Assembly (NCBI GenBank): GCA_030562195.1
Contig: JAUJPP010000007.1
Span: 18,845,769 to 18,909,768, forward strand
Direction of reading: 5' to 3'
Length of the DNA stretch: 64,000 bases
From: Nipponacmea schrenckii
Taxonomy: Eukaryota > Mollusca > Gastropoda > Lottiidae
In this document: positions 45,601 to 58,689 of the stretch, piece by piece
Position numbering within the stretch: the first letter of the stretch is position 1
Layout of the letters: each line of letters begins with the position of its first letter
Program-made: the position numbers and the translations under genes
Notes under the pieces: generated by a model
The model's input: the letters and a program-made list of their open reading frames with translations, nothing else
What the model was told of the DNA's origin: nothing
Databases searched by the model: none

Positions 45601-48425
45601 CTAAGTGTTTGATGTCATTTATGAAATGTCTTGTGTGATTTACCCAAACACTTTTACTTTTAGTGGGATTGCAGGAACCACAGACTGCTGATTGAAAATT
45701 GGAAAAGGTGTAAATTGATTCTATGAATGTCCTCTGTATGAAATAAAAATTATAAAAAACTTCTTTACAATCCTTTAAAGTTAAAGTCAGCATCTGAGTG
45801 TTTCAAGTAGACGCGTATATTCCTAATTTACTACGGGTTGTATGTAAAAGATGTCATTTGAGAGTTTGGCACAACTTTTTAAATTACCTTCCTCACCTGA
45901 ATATTCTTTCTCATGTTATTTTATGACAAGTGGTTCTTGTATTTATATCTATGGCTTATGATCACCAATAATGATATAAATAACAAAAAAATGTCCCTTT
46001 AAATCAAGGTAAATTTCTCTAAAATATTTTTGTTATTTTAAAAAGTAGAATCACATAAATGTCATGTTTTTGACATTCAGGGCTATTGTAACCACAAAAG
46101 ACAATAGATTATTTTATCTGTTTTACAGAGTGTCACAAGGTATTGAAGAAGTTGTATTGCCAGTGCTGTGGTTAGATGAGGTAATTTTTCTCTCAAAAAT
46201 TTCTTACATTGAGTAAGGGGATCTTCAGCATTCAATTTGTTCAATTTTAATTGACTTAAAACAGTAAATACATAAATATTGTCAGATCTTTGATGGAAAA
46301 TGAAGTCAACAGAGAAACAAAATACACAAAAGAACCATTAAGCTCTGTATTGTCTCTTAGTTGTTTTGACTAGTGAAGTTAACTGTTTATGGGGTGATGT
46401 CATTCAGTGATGTTACCACTAGCCTGGTAATTGATATTTGTAGAATACAGTATTGATATTTTGTAGAATACTGTAATTAATATTTTGTAGAATGCAGTAA
46501 TTTTTGTTATTTTGTAGAATACGGTAATTGATATTTTGTAGAATACGGTAATTGATATATTGTAGAATATTGTAATTGATATATTTATATTTTGTAGAAT
46601 GTGCTTATTGATATTTATATTTTGTAGAATGCAGTAATTGATATTTTGTAGAATACAGTAATTGATATTTATAATTTGTAGAATGCAGTAATTGATATTT
46701 CGTAGAATACACTAATTAATATTTATATTTTGTAGAATGCAGTAATTGATATTTTGTAGAATGCAGTAATTTTTGTTATTTTGTAGAATACGGTAATTGA
46801 TATTTTGTAGAATACGGTAATTGATATATTGTAGAATATTGTAATTGATATATTTAATTTTGTAGAATGTACTTACTGATATTTATATTTTGAAGAATGC
46901 AGTAATTGATATTTTGTAGAATACAGTAATTGATATTTATAATTTGTAGAATGCAGTAATTGATATTTCGTAGAATACACTAATTAATATTTATATTTTG
47001 TAGAATGCAGTAATTGATATTTTGTAGAATGCAGTAATTGATATTTTGTAGAATGCAGTAATTGATATATTGATATTTTGTAGAATACAGTAATATGCAG
47101 TAATTGATATTTTGTAGAATGCAGTAATTGATATTTATATTTTTTAGAATGGAGTAATTGATATTTTGTAGAATACACTATTAATATTTATATTTTGTAG
47201 AATGCAGTAATTGATATTTTGTAGAATGCAGTAATTGATATATTGATATTTTGTAGAATACAGTAATTGATATATTGATATTCTATAGAATACAGTTATT
47301 GATAAATTGATATTTTGTAGAATACAGTAATTGATATATTGTAGAATACAGTAATTGATATTTTGTAGAATACGGTAATTGATATGTCGTAGAATACATA
47401 ATTGATATATTGTAGAATATTGTAATTGATATATTTATATTTTGAGAATACATATTGATATTTATATTTTTAGAATCAGTATTGATATATTGTAGAAGCA
47501 GTAATTGATATTTTGTAGAATACAGTAATTGATATATGAATATAGATAGATTGATATATTATTTTGTAGAATTCAGTAATTGATATATTGTAGAATACAG
47601 TAATTGACATGTTTATATTTTGTAGATGGCAGTAATTGATATTTTGTAGAATACAGTAATAAATATGTTTATGTTTTGTATATTATAGTAATTGATATAT
47701 TGTAGAATACAGTAATTGACATGTTTATATTTTGAAGATTACAGTTATTGATATTTTGTAGAATACAGTAATTGATATTGTGTAGAATACAGTAATTGAA
47801 ATGTTTACATTTTGTATAAAACAGTAATTGATATTTTGTAGAATATGGTAATTGATGATAAGAATGCTGATAAATTGAATAACATGTTATTTTTACCAAT
47901 GTATATAGCCCAAGTTGTAGAAATAACTTTAATAGCTTGTGGTTCTCTAGTCTTTCTCTTCTCATTATTCCTGGCACAACGATTCCATTACTTAAAGGTA
48001 AGAACATTTATTAAATATAGGCAATGTCTTACTGTAATGCTGTTTCCATTATCAGCATATACAATTGTTGATTGAGTGACATTAATAAGTCCAATCTGTA
48101 ATTGTTATGCTAGTATTTCTTATTATGGCTAGATGCTACTCAGTACTATGTAAAATCCTTGCAAATATAATTATACCTTATATGAAAATTGTTTCACTGC
48201 CTGACTGTTTCATACCAAATGAAGACTGTGCATTAAGAGTTCATCATTTATAATATTGACCAACGATCCAGTGTGAGCAATTTTATTTCTTGAATCATTA
48301 CTAGACCAGGTAATGTATGAACAGTAGAACAGTAGTCAATTAGTATATTATTATAATTCACACTCTTGTTATTTCAGAAAAAAGCAACAATTAAATGTAA
48401 AGAAGAGAAACCACTGTTAAGTTAA
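39698..48425 (+). CDS. LIMP-2/SCARB2-like CD36-family membrane protein, 13 exons, 490 aa
   Basis: Coding exons 39,698-39,814; 40,617-40,774; 40,988-41,132; 41,649-41,846; 42,076-42,167; 42,667-42,716; 43,353-43,422; 43,809-43,990; 44,500-44,630; 45,283-45,356; 46,129-46,180; 47,842-47,997; 48,378-48,425 join in frame to 490 residues (SCARB2 is 478). The order is N-terminal membrane anchor (GAVAGLVTAIVGVVLIPVV), ectodomain with ERGPYTYR, VRELVWGY, DNAGFC and LGTGLLDLSVC, then MSFPHFYMADEKF and HETTVDIDPITG, and a C-terminal anchor after PMYIAQVVEITL. These are conserved landmarks of the CD36/LIMP-2 fold, with the Cys cluster around DNAGFC. The tail ends EEKPLLS, an acidic dileucine signal as in LIMP-2, so lysosomal targeting is likely. 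Several N-x-S/T sites fit a glycosylated lumenal domain. Ligand is unknown. Exon 12 follows an unusual array (see findings). Confidence 0.93.
46440..47841. repeat. 24-bp tandem array carrying repeated 3' splice sites
   Basis: Roughly fifty copies of a 24-bp unit, TTTTGTAGAATACAGTAATT plus GATA, with occasional 12-bp expansions. The last copy is the real intron end: TTTTGTAG followed by coding AATATGGTAATTGAT. The unit therefore includes the acceptor and the first five codons of exon 12, and the array fills nearly all of intron 11 after a normal 5' part. Confidence 0.95.
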
Positions 48426-48566
48426 GGTTCATGTTATAATACTACATAAAACTACTAACTGGAGGAGATATGATAGATGGTCAATTATCAGGTATATATG
48501 TAAGAGTTGTGTTTCATTATAATATATATTACTGCTGTCTCACTCAAAATGTTTTATTTATAAGGG

Positions 48567-48572
48567 AATAAA
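48567..48572 (+). terminator. Candidate poly(A) signal of the LIMP-2-like gene
   Basis: AATAAA about 140 bases after the stop codon. Another lies near 48,969. Confidence 0.55.
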
Positions 48573-51149
48573 ATTTTATAGTATACTACTCAATAGTATA
48601 CCATAACAATTAGTTCAATTATTTAATGTGATCTCTATCCCTAAATGTCGCTAAAGGATTAAATTGTTTTATAGGAGCCATAAAGAATTATGACAAATAT
48701 CAAATATCATCCTTGAACAGTTTCTAGTTATTTATTAATTAGATCATATGAAGTTTGTAATTATAATTTATATTTGTGGCCATTTATTTGATGACAAATT
48801 TTTGTTGTGACAATAGGGTTGGCATTTTATTGTTAGAATATATTTGTGACAGGAATAATTTAATTAATATACATGTATTTCTTATTTGTATTGAATTCTC
48901 AATTCAATATATTGATGTTTATAAAATGGTTAAAATTGAATTATATTTCAAATTTGTTTCCCTCCAAAAATAAAACATGTTTGTTTGTTGAAAACTAATA
49001 GTGAATTGATGTAATTTTTGGTTCTATGATCCACTATGCAATACATGGAATTGTTGATATTATTTCAATTGTAAGCTTATTGTTATCTTTACTTTGTTCT
49101 ATTAAAACATATAAGTTGTTAAGCACTGACTAGTGAAAGGCCTAATTTATTGTCCAATAATATTATTATTATTTATTCATTAATTTATGTTGTATATGTA
49201 ACATTATTATGGATTTAATATTAATTTTGTAAATGTTTCGTTATAATTCATTGATTTAGTGCTACTTTGTTATATTTCATATTTTTCTTATTCATATTAA
49301 ACATTTCTAAATTTATCAAAGTTATTTAGAAAATATATACTGTTGTAATGTAGACATTGTTCATTAGTATGAAGATTGTATTGTTCTCAAGTAAACCAGA
49401 TAGAAATGTTTTTTGCCTTGTTTTGTCCGTCTGTTACTTCCTTTGCCGTCAAGAATTTCAATTTTTTTTGTCTTGAATTTGACCTTATATAGGCTTGCAT
49501 AATTTTCAACAAATCAAATGCACTTTTTTTGCCTTGAATTTGATCTCTGATGGGCTGATAAAATTGGGCAATCAGAAAAGGAAAATCTCACAATAATTCA
49601 CATATACTGATTGTTGAACTAAATATTTGATTAATTGTGTTATTCCTTATGGCCTAGATCATGTGATACATTACAATTTAGTCACATTATGTATAGAAAG
49701 TGAATCAACACATCATTGACATAATACAGTATTTAATACCAAAAACATTTTATGATAAAATGTTTATAACAAAACAACATAAAATCAGTAATAATAAAAA
49801 AAAATAGTAGTTATAAATTTGGTATAAAATGTAGGCCACAAAACTGTGATTTAATTAAATCGTTTTTAACCCTCTGATATAGGTTGATAATTGACTTTTT
49901 ATTCAAAGACAACTCTGTTTATTGTTACTAATACTAAATTATTTAGGTTTTATGATAGTACTAGAAGAGTACGTGTACGGATGTCGGATTTATCACAATG
50001 TTATATTGATTAATTATTGGCAATTGCTTTTAAATCCAACATCTACCATTACTATACTATAACTCAATATTGTTTAGATTGAAAACCGGATATACAGGAT
50101 CATATTTATACGTATCAATTGATTGTCAAAGAAAAAACGGACCGATACACATTAAGACAAAACGCATACGGATAGCGAAAACGTATAAATGGGCGTTGAA
50201 CATATTTCAAATAATATAATTTAACGTGTACGAATTTCCAAACTATACAAAAAGTGTATTCACATCCAGACCGATTGATAACTCACTTACTCCACGTTGA
50301 TTTGAAATAAAATATTTGAGTATGTATAGGGGAAAGGTACATGTATATAATAATTATAACCCGGATTAAGCATGTACATATACAAATAGACCTATGGATA
50401 TACAATCTGTACAGATGCTCGACTAATTCTGGACAAAAGTCTCATTATGATGCTCAAAACAATTAGTCAATCCTTACATTCTTATAGCCTTAATCTTATT
50501 TAAAACCCTTTCTCTCATATTAGTGTACGAGATTTATATTTCATGATGTACTGTAGTTCACTTTGAAACTTCTAATTTAAGTAACATCGTAAAGTATACG
50601 TACGCAGTAGTCATTATCGACCTGACAGTATTTATGTGATATATATAATTATAATGGTAAAGGGTATCAGAACGGTTTAATGAACAAAAACAATTAACTT
50701 CATAGAAACAATCAGGAGCATTTTACACAGTCTAGCAAAAACATTAAGCAGTCTGTTGTTTGTCTTGCTAAGTCGGAGTTACATTGAGGAAGGGTGGCGA
50801 TTGAGAAAAGCTACTAAACCTACAGTACATAATCACCAATTGAACCAATTCAACTATCAAGTCTCCGAACCAGGATTCACTGGAAGCGAACGGTAATTTG
50901 TCGAATAACAACCAGTTATTGGTAAAGGTTCTTCTGTTGAAACAAGAAATGAAGTTCAAACCGTGTTTCTAAAAAACTGTCCGCATCACCAACGTTTAGA
51001 TAAAGAAAACAACTGAATGAAATCTTAGTATTTAAATGAACAAAAATTAGAAAATTGGATATTAAGTAAGTGAAATATGCTTCTACAATAGAACAAATTG
51101 AACCATATTTTTCGTATTTGTCTTTGGTTAATTTTTGAAAGGGTGAAAA
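48573..51149. other. Gene-free interval between the LIMP-2-like gene and the receptor
   Basis: AT-rich, no gene or array seen. The receptor promoter and 5' UTR should lie in the last few hundred bases, but no core element was assigned. Confidence 0.5.
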
Positions 51150-54133
51150 ATGTTCGTGTTTGTCTGTGCTTTGACTATTTCTATTCGGATTGTCGCCGGT
51201 TTTCCTGAATTGAACTTACAAGGGACAATAATACCGTATGAACTTTCAGGCCCGTTCGATTTTGTGAAAGGAGAATATGAAGATTTTCAATCACAGGCCA
51301 TGGACTTGGAAGCTCAGTATTGTAAAAGATCTTGTTCAGAACGTTTTAAAAATGTGTATGCGAGTAATCCTAATACCCGATGTGCACCTTGTTATTGTGA
51401 CTCTGATTGTTATAAGTTTAACGATTGTTGTCCAGATAAGGTTTTATTTGAGAAGGTAGAAACTGAAATACAACCAGATACTAGATATGGCTGTCATGGG
51501 ACTAGCATTCAAACTAACTTCTATCAGGAATTCCATCGTATGATTGACAAATGTCCGGAATCTTTCAACAATGAAGAAATCAAAGAAAATTGTCACAATT
51601 CAGATTCTTTACATTGGAAATACGTGAAACCATATTTTGATTATAGAACCAATGAAACATATCGAAATAAATATTGTGCTCTATGTAATAATGTGATGAA
51701 TTCTAAATCTTATAAAACACAAATAACCTGTCATACTTCCAGTGATTATGGAAACTTGACTAATTCTACTGAAATCTATTATCACGTCATCAGTAATTAT
51801 AAATGCCACGTTCAATTTAACCCCCCAACAAAACAATTCATAGACAGGAGACGATGTGGCGCTGTTTACCCACCAATTTACTCTAAATGTAACGAGACCG
51901 GTCTGTGGAAATTCTACGATGAGCGCGTTGAAAGAGCGTGTAAACTCTATACACATATCGTGAATGGAGAATACAGAAATGTTTTTTGTCGGCTTTGTAA
52001 TGAAGTGATCTTCTGGCACAGCATGAACACTGATGAAAAGAATCACGAAATCAATGTCGCTACACACAGTATGACCAGTCTGTTAGATTTAAACGATGAA
52101 GATGGTTTTCATTTTTTTAAGACTCTTTTAGACGCACCACCAAAACTTACGATCGCTTGTTCAGATGATGAAATTCTGAATCCATTATCGGTAAGTTTAT
52201 TATTATTTTCCCAAAGACTATACGCACCTACAACAACACCCAGACTTAGAAAAAAGTCAGTACAGAGCTTTAAGAAGTTCATAATACTGAAATGTATTAG
52301 TCGGTGTAATAATACACCGTCGCTTTGCTCAATACAGTGAATAACAAGGACAGTGTTTATTGTTTCATTTCCATATAACTCAATTTCTATTTTCAGTGTG
52401 ATTGTGAAAAAATATTTTGTACAGGGAGTAAAACATTAAAGAATGGTCGGTGCCAATCTATGTTTTTAGAATCAAATAGTTTTGGTTATGAAATGTGTGT
52501 TAGAGTTTCAGGAACATTTAATAATACAGCACCAGACCCGTTCATAGCTTTTGGTTTAGTCTTACCAGAATATAGAACACCTTACTATCTGGTCGAGCGC
52601 TATGCTACTCCAGTAAAAGTTGAAGACTGTGGTATCGGATTGATACAAATTATTGCACAGGTTAAAACTCAAATAATTCTTATGAATCCAGTACCTACAG
52701 ACGTTGCTGAACTGGACCTTGTGAATCAGATGAAACAGGTGGGGGACGGAGTAAATTTATATTATGATGGAGATATGGTATCCACATTAGAGCGAGATTG
52801 TCCGCCTCCGTTCAACCTCCCGGGATATTTCGATATATATTCGCCATGTATTGGGAAACCGACAAACTCGTTTGAATCTTTCGCTCCGATGATACCGGAA
52901 GTAAAAGATGCATTGAAATCCATACAGTTTATCCCGTTAAGTAAATTGTTAACTTGTACCCTGATTCTCGTCAATTCATCTCAAGTGACTCATGAACCAA
53001 TGACACTGACCCTGTTACATAATAATGTGACTCTTAGTTCAGGAGAGTTTGAAATCCAGGGTGATCAGTTTATAGTTTGTTCTGAGGATTTCCTGACTGG
53101 AACCAGTACTGATGAATGTTCTCCGACTGATTCACATCAAAATACAACCAATGGAACAAGAGACGGGAATATTTCATCAACACCTTTAGGTATCTTGTCA
53201 GTTGTCTGTACCTGTATTTCTTTATTGTTTTTAATCATAACCTTTGTGTTTTATTGTACAGTAAAATATATGAGAAACGTGGTTGGGGTAAATGTAATGG
53301 GATTGATTATAAATCTATTTATAGCTCAATTGGTCTATGAATTTGGATTAGAACTTTTCGATTATCCAAACCTGTGTAAAGCCATGGGTATTTCCATTCA
53401 TTATTTTTGGCTCTCGGCAACATTTTGGATGAACTGTTGTACCATAGTTTTGTTTATGAAATTATCTTTCCCATTGCATTCTCGAGCTTTTACAACTAAA
53501 TATATTTTACTAAGAAGTTGTTTATATTCTACCATTTCACCATTAGTAATTGTAGTCATCACCATTGTAGTCAATATGAGTAATAATGGTACAATAGGCT
53601 ATGGTAATAGAGTCATATGTTATATGAATTCTGCTAATGATAGACGCTTTGCTTTCGCTTTACCCCTGGGTTTACTGATTCTAACTAATATAGGATTATT
53701 CAGTTACACATTTATTAAAATCAGAATGGATCAGATTGAGTCAACCATAAACAAAGAAAATAAAATAAATATATTAGCCTGTTTAAAACTCTCGGTAATT
53801 ACTGGCGCTGCTTGGATTTTTGCCTTCATTTATGAAGCAACTGGTGCTATAATTTTTGCGTATTTTTTCACAATATTAGTAGGAGCTCAAGGCATCGTCA
53901 TTTTCTTTGCTTTTGTAGTTAACAAGCGTGTCTGTATGTCCTGTAAGGAAAAAGCTTACGGTACGGACTCTAGTAGCAGTGGTTTATCAAAACAGAAGAA
54001 ATATTTAGGCGAATCTACCCTTGTAACTAACCTACCAAGTCCATCCAAAAGTAAATCTAGTACAAATTCAGAAAGGGACCAGCACATAAAAAGTATACAA
54101 CATTCACCATTGTTCGATGAAAATACAGTCTAG
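51150..54133 (+). CDS. Somatomedin-B / secretin-family (methuselah-like) 7TM receptor, 2 exons, 925 aa
   Basis: Exons 51,150-52,190 and 52,397-54,133 join in phase 0. A signal peptide (MFVFVCALTISIRIVAG) is followed at residues 58-94 by a somatomedin B domain with eight Cys (CKRSC, CAPCYCDSDC, DCC). A long Cys-rich, N-glycosylation-rich ectodomain follows to about residue 610. Seven helices then run from about 613 to 855: ILSVVCTCISLLF (TM1), VMGLIINLFIAQLVYEFG (TM2), HYFWLSATFWMNCC (TM3), LVIVVITIVV (TM4), LPLGLLILTNIGLF (TM5), LKLSVITGAAWIFAFIYEA (TM6) and FFTILVGAQGIVIFFAF (TM7), a class B/adhesion-type pattern close to methuselah-like receptors. No clear GPS cleavage motif was seen before TM1. 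The cytoplasmic tail is Ser-rich. It is a plasma-membrane receptor with unknown ligand. An inverted copy lies at 62,652-64,000. Confidence 0.92.
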
Positions 54134-54208
54134 ACAAAATACTGTGTTTCTTGTTTCTCATTGTCCATAAGTAAAACAATGCTTTTATTATAATGATGAT
54201 CATTAGGA

Positions 54209-54303
54209 AATAAACAAGTCCTCAGAAACGAGGGAGATAACATTTAACATTATTTCTGTAAGAGGATGGTATTTTATTGTATGCGACATAGACCTTAAAT
54301 AAA
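54209..54303 (+). terminator. Two poly(A) signals of the receptor gene
   Basis: AATAAA at 54,209-54,214 and again at 54,298-54,303, about 75 and 165 bases past the stop and just before the 35-bp satellite. Confidence 0.65.
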
Positions 54304-54339
54304 GAACTTGAGTTTAATGCATGTTGAATCGTTCGATAA

Positions 54340-55385
54340 ATTCTTGTTTTTTGTAATGTTGTTCATCATTAAGGATCGTATTCTTATGAAATGTTGATCA
54401 TCAGTAAGGATCGTAATTTTATGAAATGTCGATCATCAGTAAGGATTGTTATTTTATGAAATGTTGATCATCATTAAGGATCGTAATTGTATGAAATGTT
54501 GATCATCATTAAGGATCGTAATCTTATGAAATGTTGATCATCAGTAAGAATCGTAATTTTATGAAATGTCGATCATCAGTAAGGATTGTAATCTTATGAA
54601 ATGTTGATCATCAGTAAGAATCGTAATTTTATGAAATGTCGATCATCAGTAAGGATCGTAATCTTATGAAATGTTGATCATCAGTAAGGATCGTAATCTT
54701 ATGAAATGTTGATCATCAGTAAGAATCGTAATTTCATGAAATGTTGATCATCAGTAAGGATCGTAATCTTATGAAATGTTGATCATCAGTTAGGATTGTT
54801 ATTTTATGAAATGTCGATCATCAGTAAGGATTGTTATTTTATGAAATGTTAATCATCATTAAGGATCGTAATTGTATGAAATGTTGATCATCATTAAGGA
54901 TCGTAATCTTATGAAATGTTGATCATCAGTAAGAATCGTAATTTTATGAAATGTCGATCATCAGTAAGGTTCGTTATTTTATGAAATGTTGATCATCATC
55001 AAGGATCGTAATCTAATGAAATGTTGATCATAAGTAAGGATCGTAATTGTATGAAATATTGATCATCAGAAAGGATCGTAATTTTATGAAATGTTGATCA
55101 TCAGAAGAGATCGTGATTTTATGAAATGTTGATCAAATGAAATGTTGATAATCAGTAAGGATCGTAATTTTATGAAATGTTGATCATCAGAAAAGATCGC
55201 AATTTCATGAAATGTTGATCATCCGTAAAGATCGTAATTTTATGAAATGTTGATCATCAGTAAGGATCGTAATTTTATGAAATGTTGATCGTCAGAAAAT
55301 ATCGTAATTTTACACGATGCTGATCACCATTGCAGATCATGATTATATGTGATGTTAAACATCAGTCAAAGTCGTAACTTTTATA
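54340..55385 (+). repeat. 35-bp satellite, array 1
   Basis: About 30 copies of a unit close to ATGAAATGTTGATCATCAGT plus AAGGATCGTAATTTT. The distal units (from about 55,060) change to CAGAAAAGATCG and CAGAAAATATCG, approaching the form found in array 2. Confidence 0.95.
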
Positions 55386-55769
55386 CAAGTTTGACGATGT
55401 TATGGTGTTTATTAAATTTTAAAAAATAGAATATTTCATAAATTGATAGGTTTAAAATGATTTAACTGTTTATATATTCAATCCATGTTCTTACCTCAAA
55501 GTGATATTTATTATTGTTGTGTATCAATATTGGTGTTTATTTATCATGTTTCTAATTGTTTAATGAAAAAATACTAAAAAAATTATATATTACCTATCTT
55601 ATTATACTTTTTTATTTCTTGTACCAATTAAAAGATTAGAGTCATTATATTTCTTTGTTAAAAAAGGCGATAACAATAGAACACAAAGATTGCCAATGCC
55701 AACATTTTCTCCCCCACTAACCCGACTCTTTTAACCATATCAATATCATTTCATAAAAAAATCATAATT

Positions 55770-56890
55770 AACACCATCATGTTAAACTATACATCAGTAT
55801 ATATCTTATCAATACCACCATGGTAAACTATATAACAGTCTATATCTTATCAATACCACCATGTTAAACTATATAACAGTCTATATCTTATCAATACCAC
55901 CATGTTAAACTATAAAACAGTCTATATCTTATCAATACCACCATGTTAAACTATATAACAGTCTATTTATTACCAATACCACCATGTTAAACTATATGTA
56001 TATATCTTATCAATACCACCATATTAAACTATATAACAGTCTATTTATTACCAATACCACCCATGTTAAACTATATAACAGTATATATCTTATCAATACC
56101 ACCATATTAAACTATAAAACAGTCTATATCTTATCAATACCACCATATTAAACTATATAACAGTCTATATCTTATCAATACCACCATGTTAAACTATATA
56201 ACAGTCTGTATCTTATCAATACCGCCATATTAAACTATATAACAGTCTATATCTTATCAATACCACCATGTTAAACTATATAACAGTATATATCTTATCA
56301 ATACCACCATATTAAACTATATAACAGTCTATATCTTATCAATACCACCATATTAAACTATACATCAGTATATATCTCATCAATACCACCATATTAAACT
56401 ATATAAAAGTCTATATCTTATCCATACCACCATGTTAAACTATATAACAGTCTATATCTTATCAATACCACCATGTTAAACTATAAACAGTTTATATCTA
56501 TCAAACCACCATTTAAACTATATAACAGTCTATATCTTATCAATACCACCATTTAAACTATATAACAGTCTATATCTATCAATACCACCATTTAAACTAT
56601 AAACAGTCTATATCTTATCAATACCACCATTTAAACTATATAACAGTCTATATCTTATCAATACCACCATGTTAAACTATATAAAGTCTTATCTATCAAT
56701 ACCCCATTTAAACTATATAACAGTCTATATCTATCAATACCACCATGTTAAACTATATTACAGTATATATCTTATCAATACAATTTAAACTAATAACAGT
56801 TTATATCTATCAATACCCCCATGTTAAACTATATAACAGTCTATATCTTATTAATAACACCATGTTAAATATATAACAGTCTATATCTTA
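55770..56890. repeat. 41-bp satellite, first block
   Basis: About 27 copies of AAACTATATAACAGTCTATA plus TCTTATCAATACCACCATGTT. Units are near identical until about 56,460, after which many one- and two-base losses appear. Confidence 0.95.
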
Positions 56891-58040
56891 AAAAAAATAA
56901 CAGTATAACTATTACCTGGGTTACAAACGGGGTATTTCAACCCCATGTTTATAAGTCTTTGAAATTTACTTAAATTTTTAAAGGGCTTAAAATAACATAA
57001 ATTTAAATTTTAATTTGGTCAATAAAAGTCTATTCATATAAAAAACCTGTCCATAAATAACATAAAAATATAAATAAATATCTAAAAACAAGTAAATTTT
57101 ATAAAGCTATTTTTATTAAAAACCATGTTTATAAAACGTTTTTAAAAAGGATTTAGTTTTGCGGTTTTCCGATTTTAAGGGATGTTTTACTGTTGAAATA
57201 AGTTATGTAAAATGACCCATTGATTTGTTGGAATAAAATTCATGTCCGTGCTAAAACATTTTAATAACCCAAACTAAAAATGTTCAATTGAAAGTTTAGC
57301 GTTCAAAAAGGTAAGTGGGAGCCATTTTAGGGACTGTGCCAGATTATTAATATTCTCGTCATTAAACTAAAAGAAACAAAAAAAGGGATCCCAAACAATA
57401 AATGCAATAAATAAAAATAAATTAAAATGCAGCATTATCCCTAGAGGCTTTTGACCTGATACTTTATTTGGTCCCTTTACTATATTAAAAAAAGTAAAAA
57501 ACACCCAAACCAAAAGCACATAAAAAAACCATTATCACGAGATTATTCAGTTGAAAAACGTTGTATTACCAAAACAAAACGGGTTGTTTCAAACAGGTAG
57601 GGGTTGCGCGTAAATAAGGGAGAAAAACTCCATAACAGACCGGGGGGCTAAACTTTATTTTTATTAATTTTGTTTTTCTTTTTTTTGTTGAAGCCATGAA
57701 ATTTACGTTATGGCCAAAATGAGTGAAAAAATATGCGTTTCCCCTTTATCCCCTTTAGTATTTTTTCCCTCTTGCTAAATAAGAAACAAAACGATGACCC
57801 GGAATAATTTTGAATTTTTATTTAAAAAAATGGCGCATTGAGGTTGGGCCGATTTACTCGCATTTATTATGGCAAATTTTTAAGAAAAAAACAAACCAAC
57901 TAAAAAAATTTTTTCCCTTTAAGTAAAAACAAAACGTAAGAATTTACCCTTTAAATTTTTTAAAAAAACAGGGAGTATTGAATGTAAAAAAAACAGACAT
58001 TTATTATTTTAAAGAGCTTCTCAAAGAGCAAATTTAAAAG
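56890..58040. other. Anomalous non-repeat stretch with probable sequence errors
   Basis: About 1.15 kb of low-complexity, homopolymer-rich sequence without ORFs, flanked on both sides by 41-bp satellite copies that carry many small deletions. It may be an insertion in the satellite, but the flanking indel density suggests poorly polished consensus. Confidence 0.5.
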
Positions 58041-58560
58041 TTTTTTTATCAAACCACCATGTTAAAATATAAAAGTTTATCTTACTCCGCCTTTAAAAAT
58101 TCTCTAATCTTTCAATACCAATGTTAAAATATTAAAATTAATCTTTTCAATACCCCCTTTAAACTATTAACAGTTTTATTTATCAATACCCCCATATTAA
58201 ACTTAACAGTAATTCTTTCAATCCACCATATTTAAACTATATAAAAGTCTATATTTATAACCAAGTTAAATATATAACAGTTATATTTAAATACCAAGTT
58301 AAACTATAAAACAGTCTATATCTTATCAAACCACATTTAAACTATATAACAGTCTTATCTTATCAATACCACCATATTAAACTATATAACAGTCTATATC
58401 TTATCAATACCACCATGTTAAACTATAAAACAGTCTATATCTTATCAATACCACCATATTAAACTATATAACAGTCTATATCTTATCAATACCACCATGT
58501 TAAACTATATAATAGTCTGTATCTTATCAATACCGCCATATTAAACTATATAACAGTCTT
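58040..58560. repeat. 41-bp satellite, second block
   Basis: About a dozen copies of the same unit as 55,770-56,890, degraded by deletions until about 58,330 and then clean again. Confidence 0.9.
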
Positions 58561-58689
58561 AACAGACGCTTAAAAACAAAGCTTAAAAATACATAAAAAT
58601 TAAGTCTTAGTTAACAGAACTGAACTACGGATGACTAAAAGTATGAAATGTACGTTATAATATTATACAGTTCTAATAAAAAGATGTTT

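Noticed and set aside
46984..48007. Minus-strand ORFs with repeated STKYQLLH-like peptides
   Set aside because: They are the antisense of the 24-bp array and overlap a coding exon on the plus strand.
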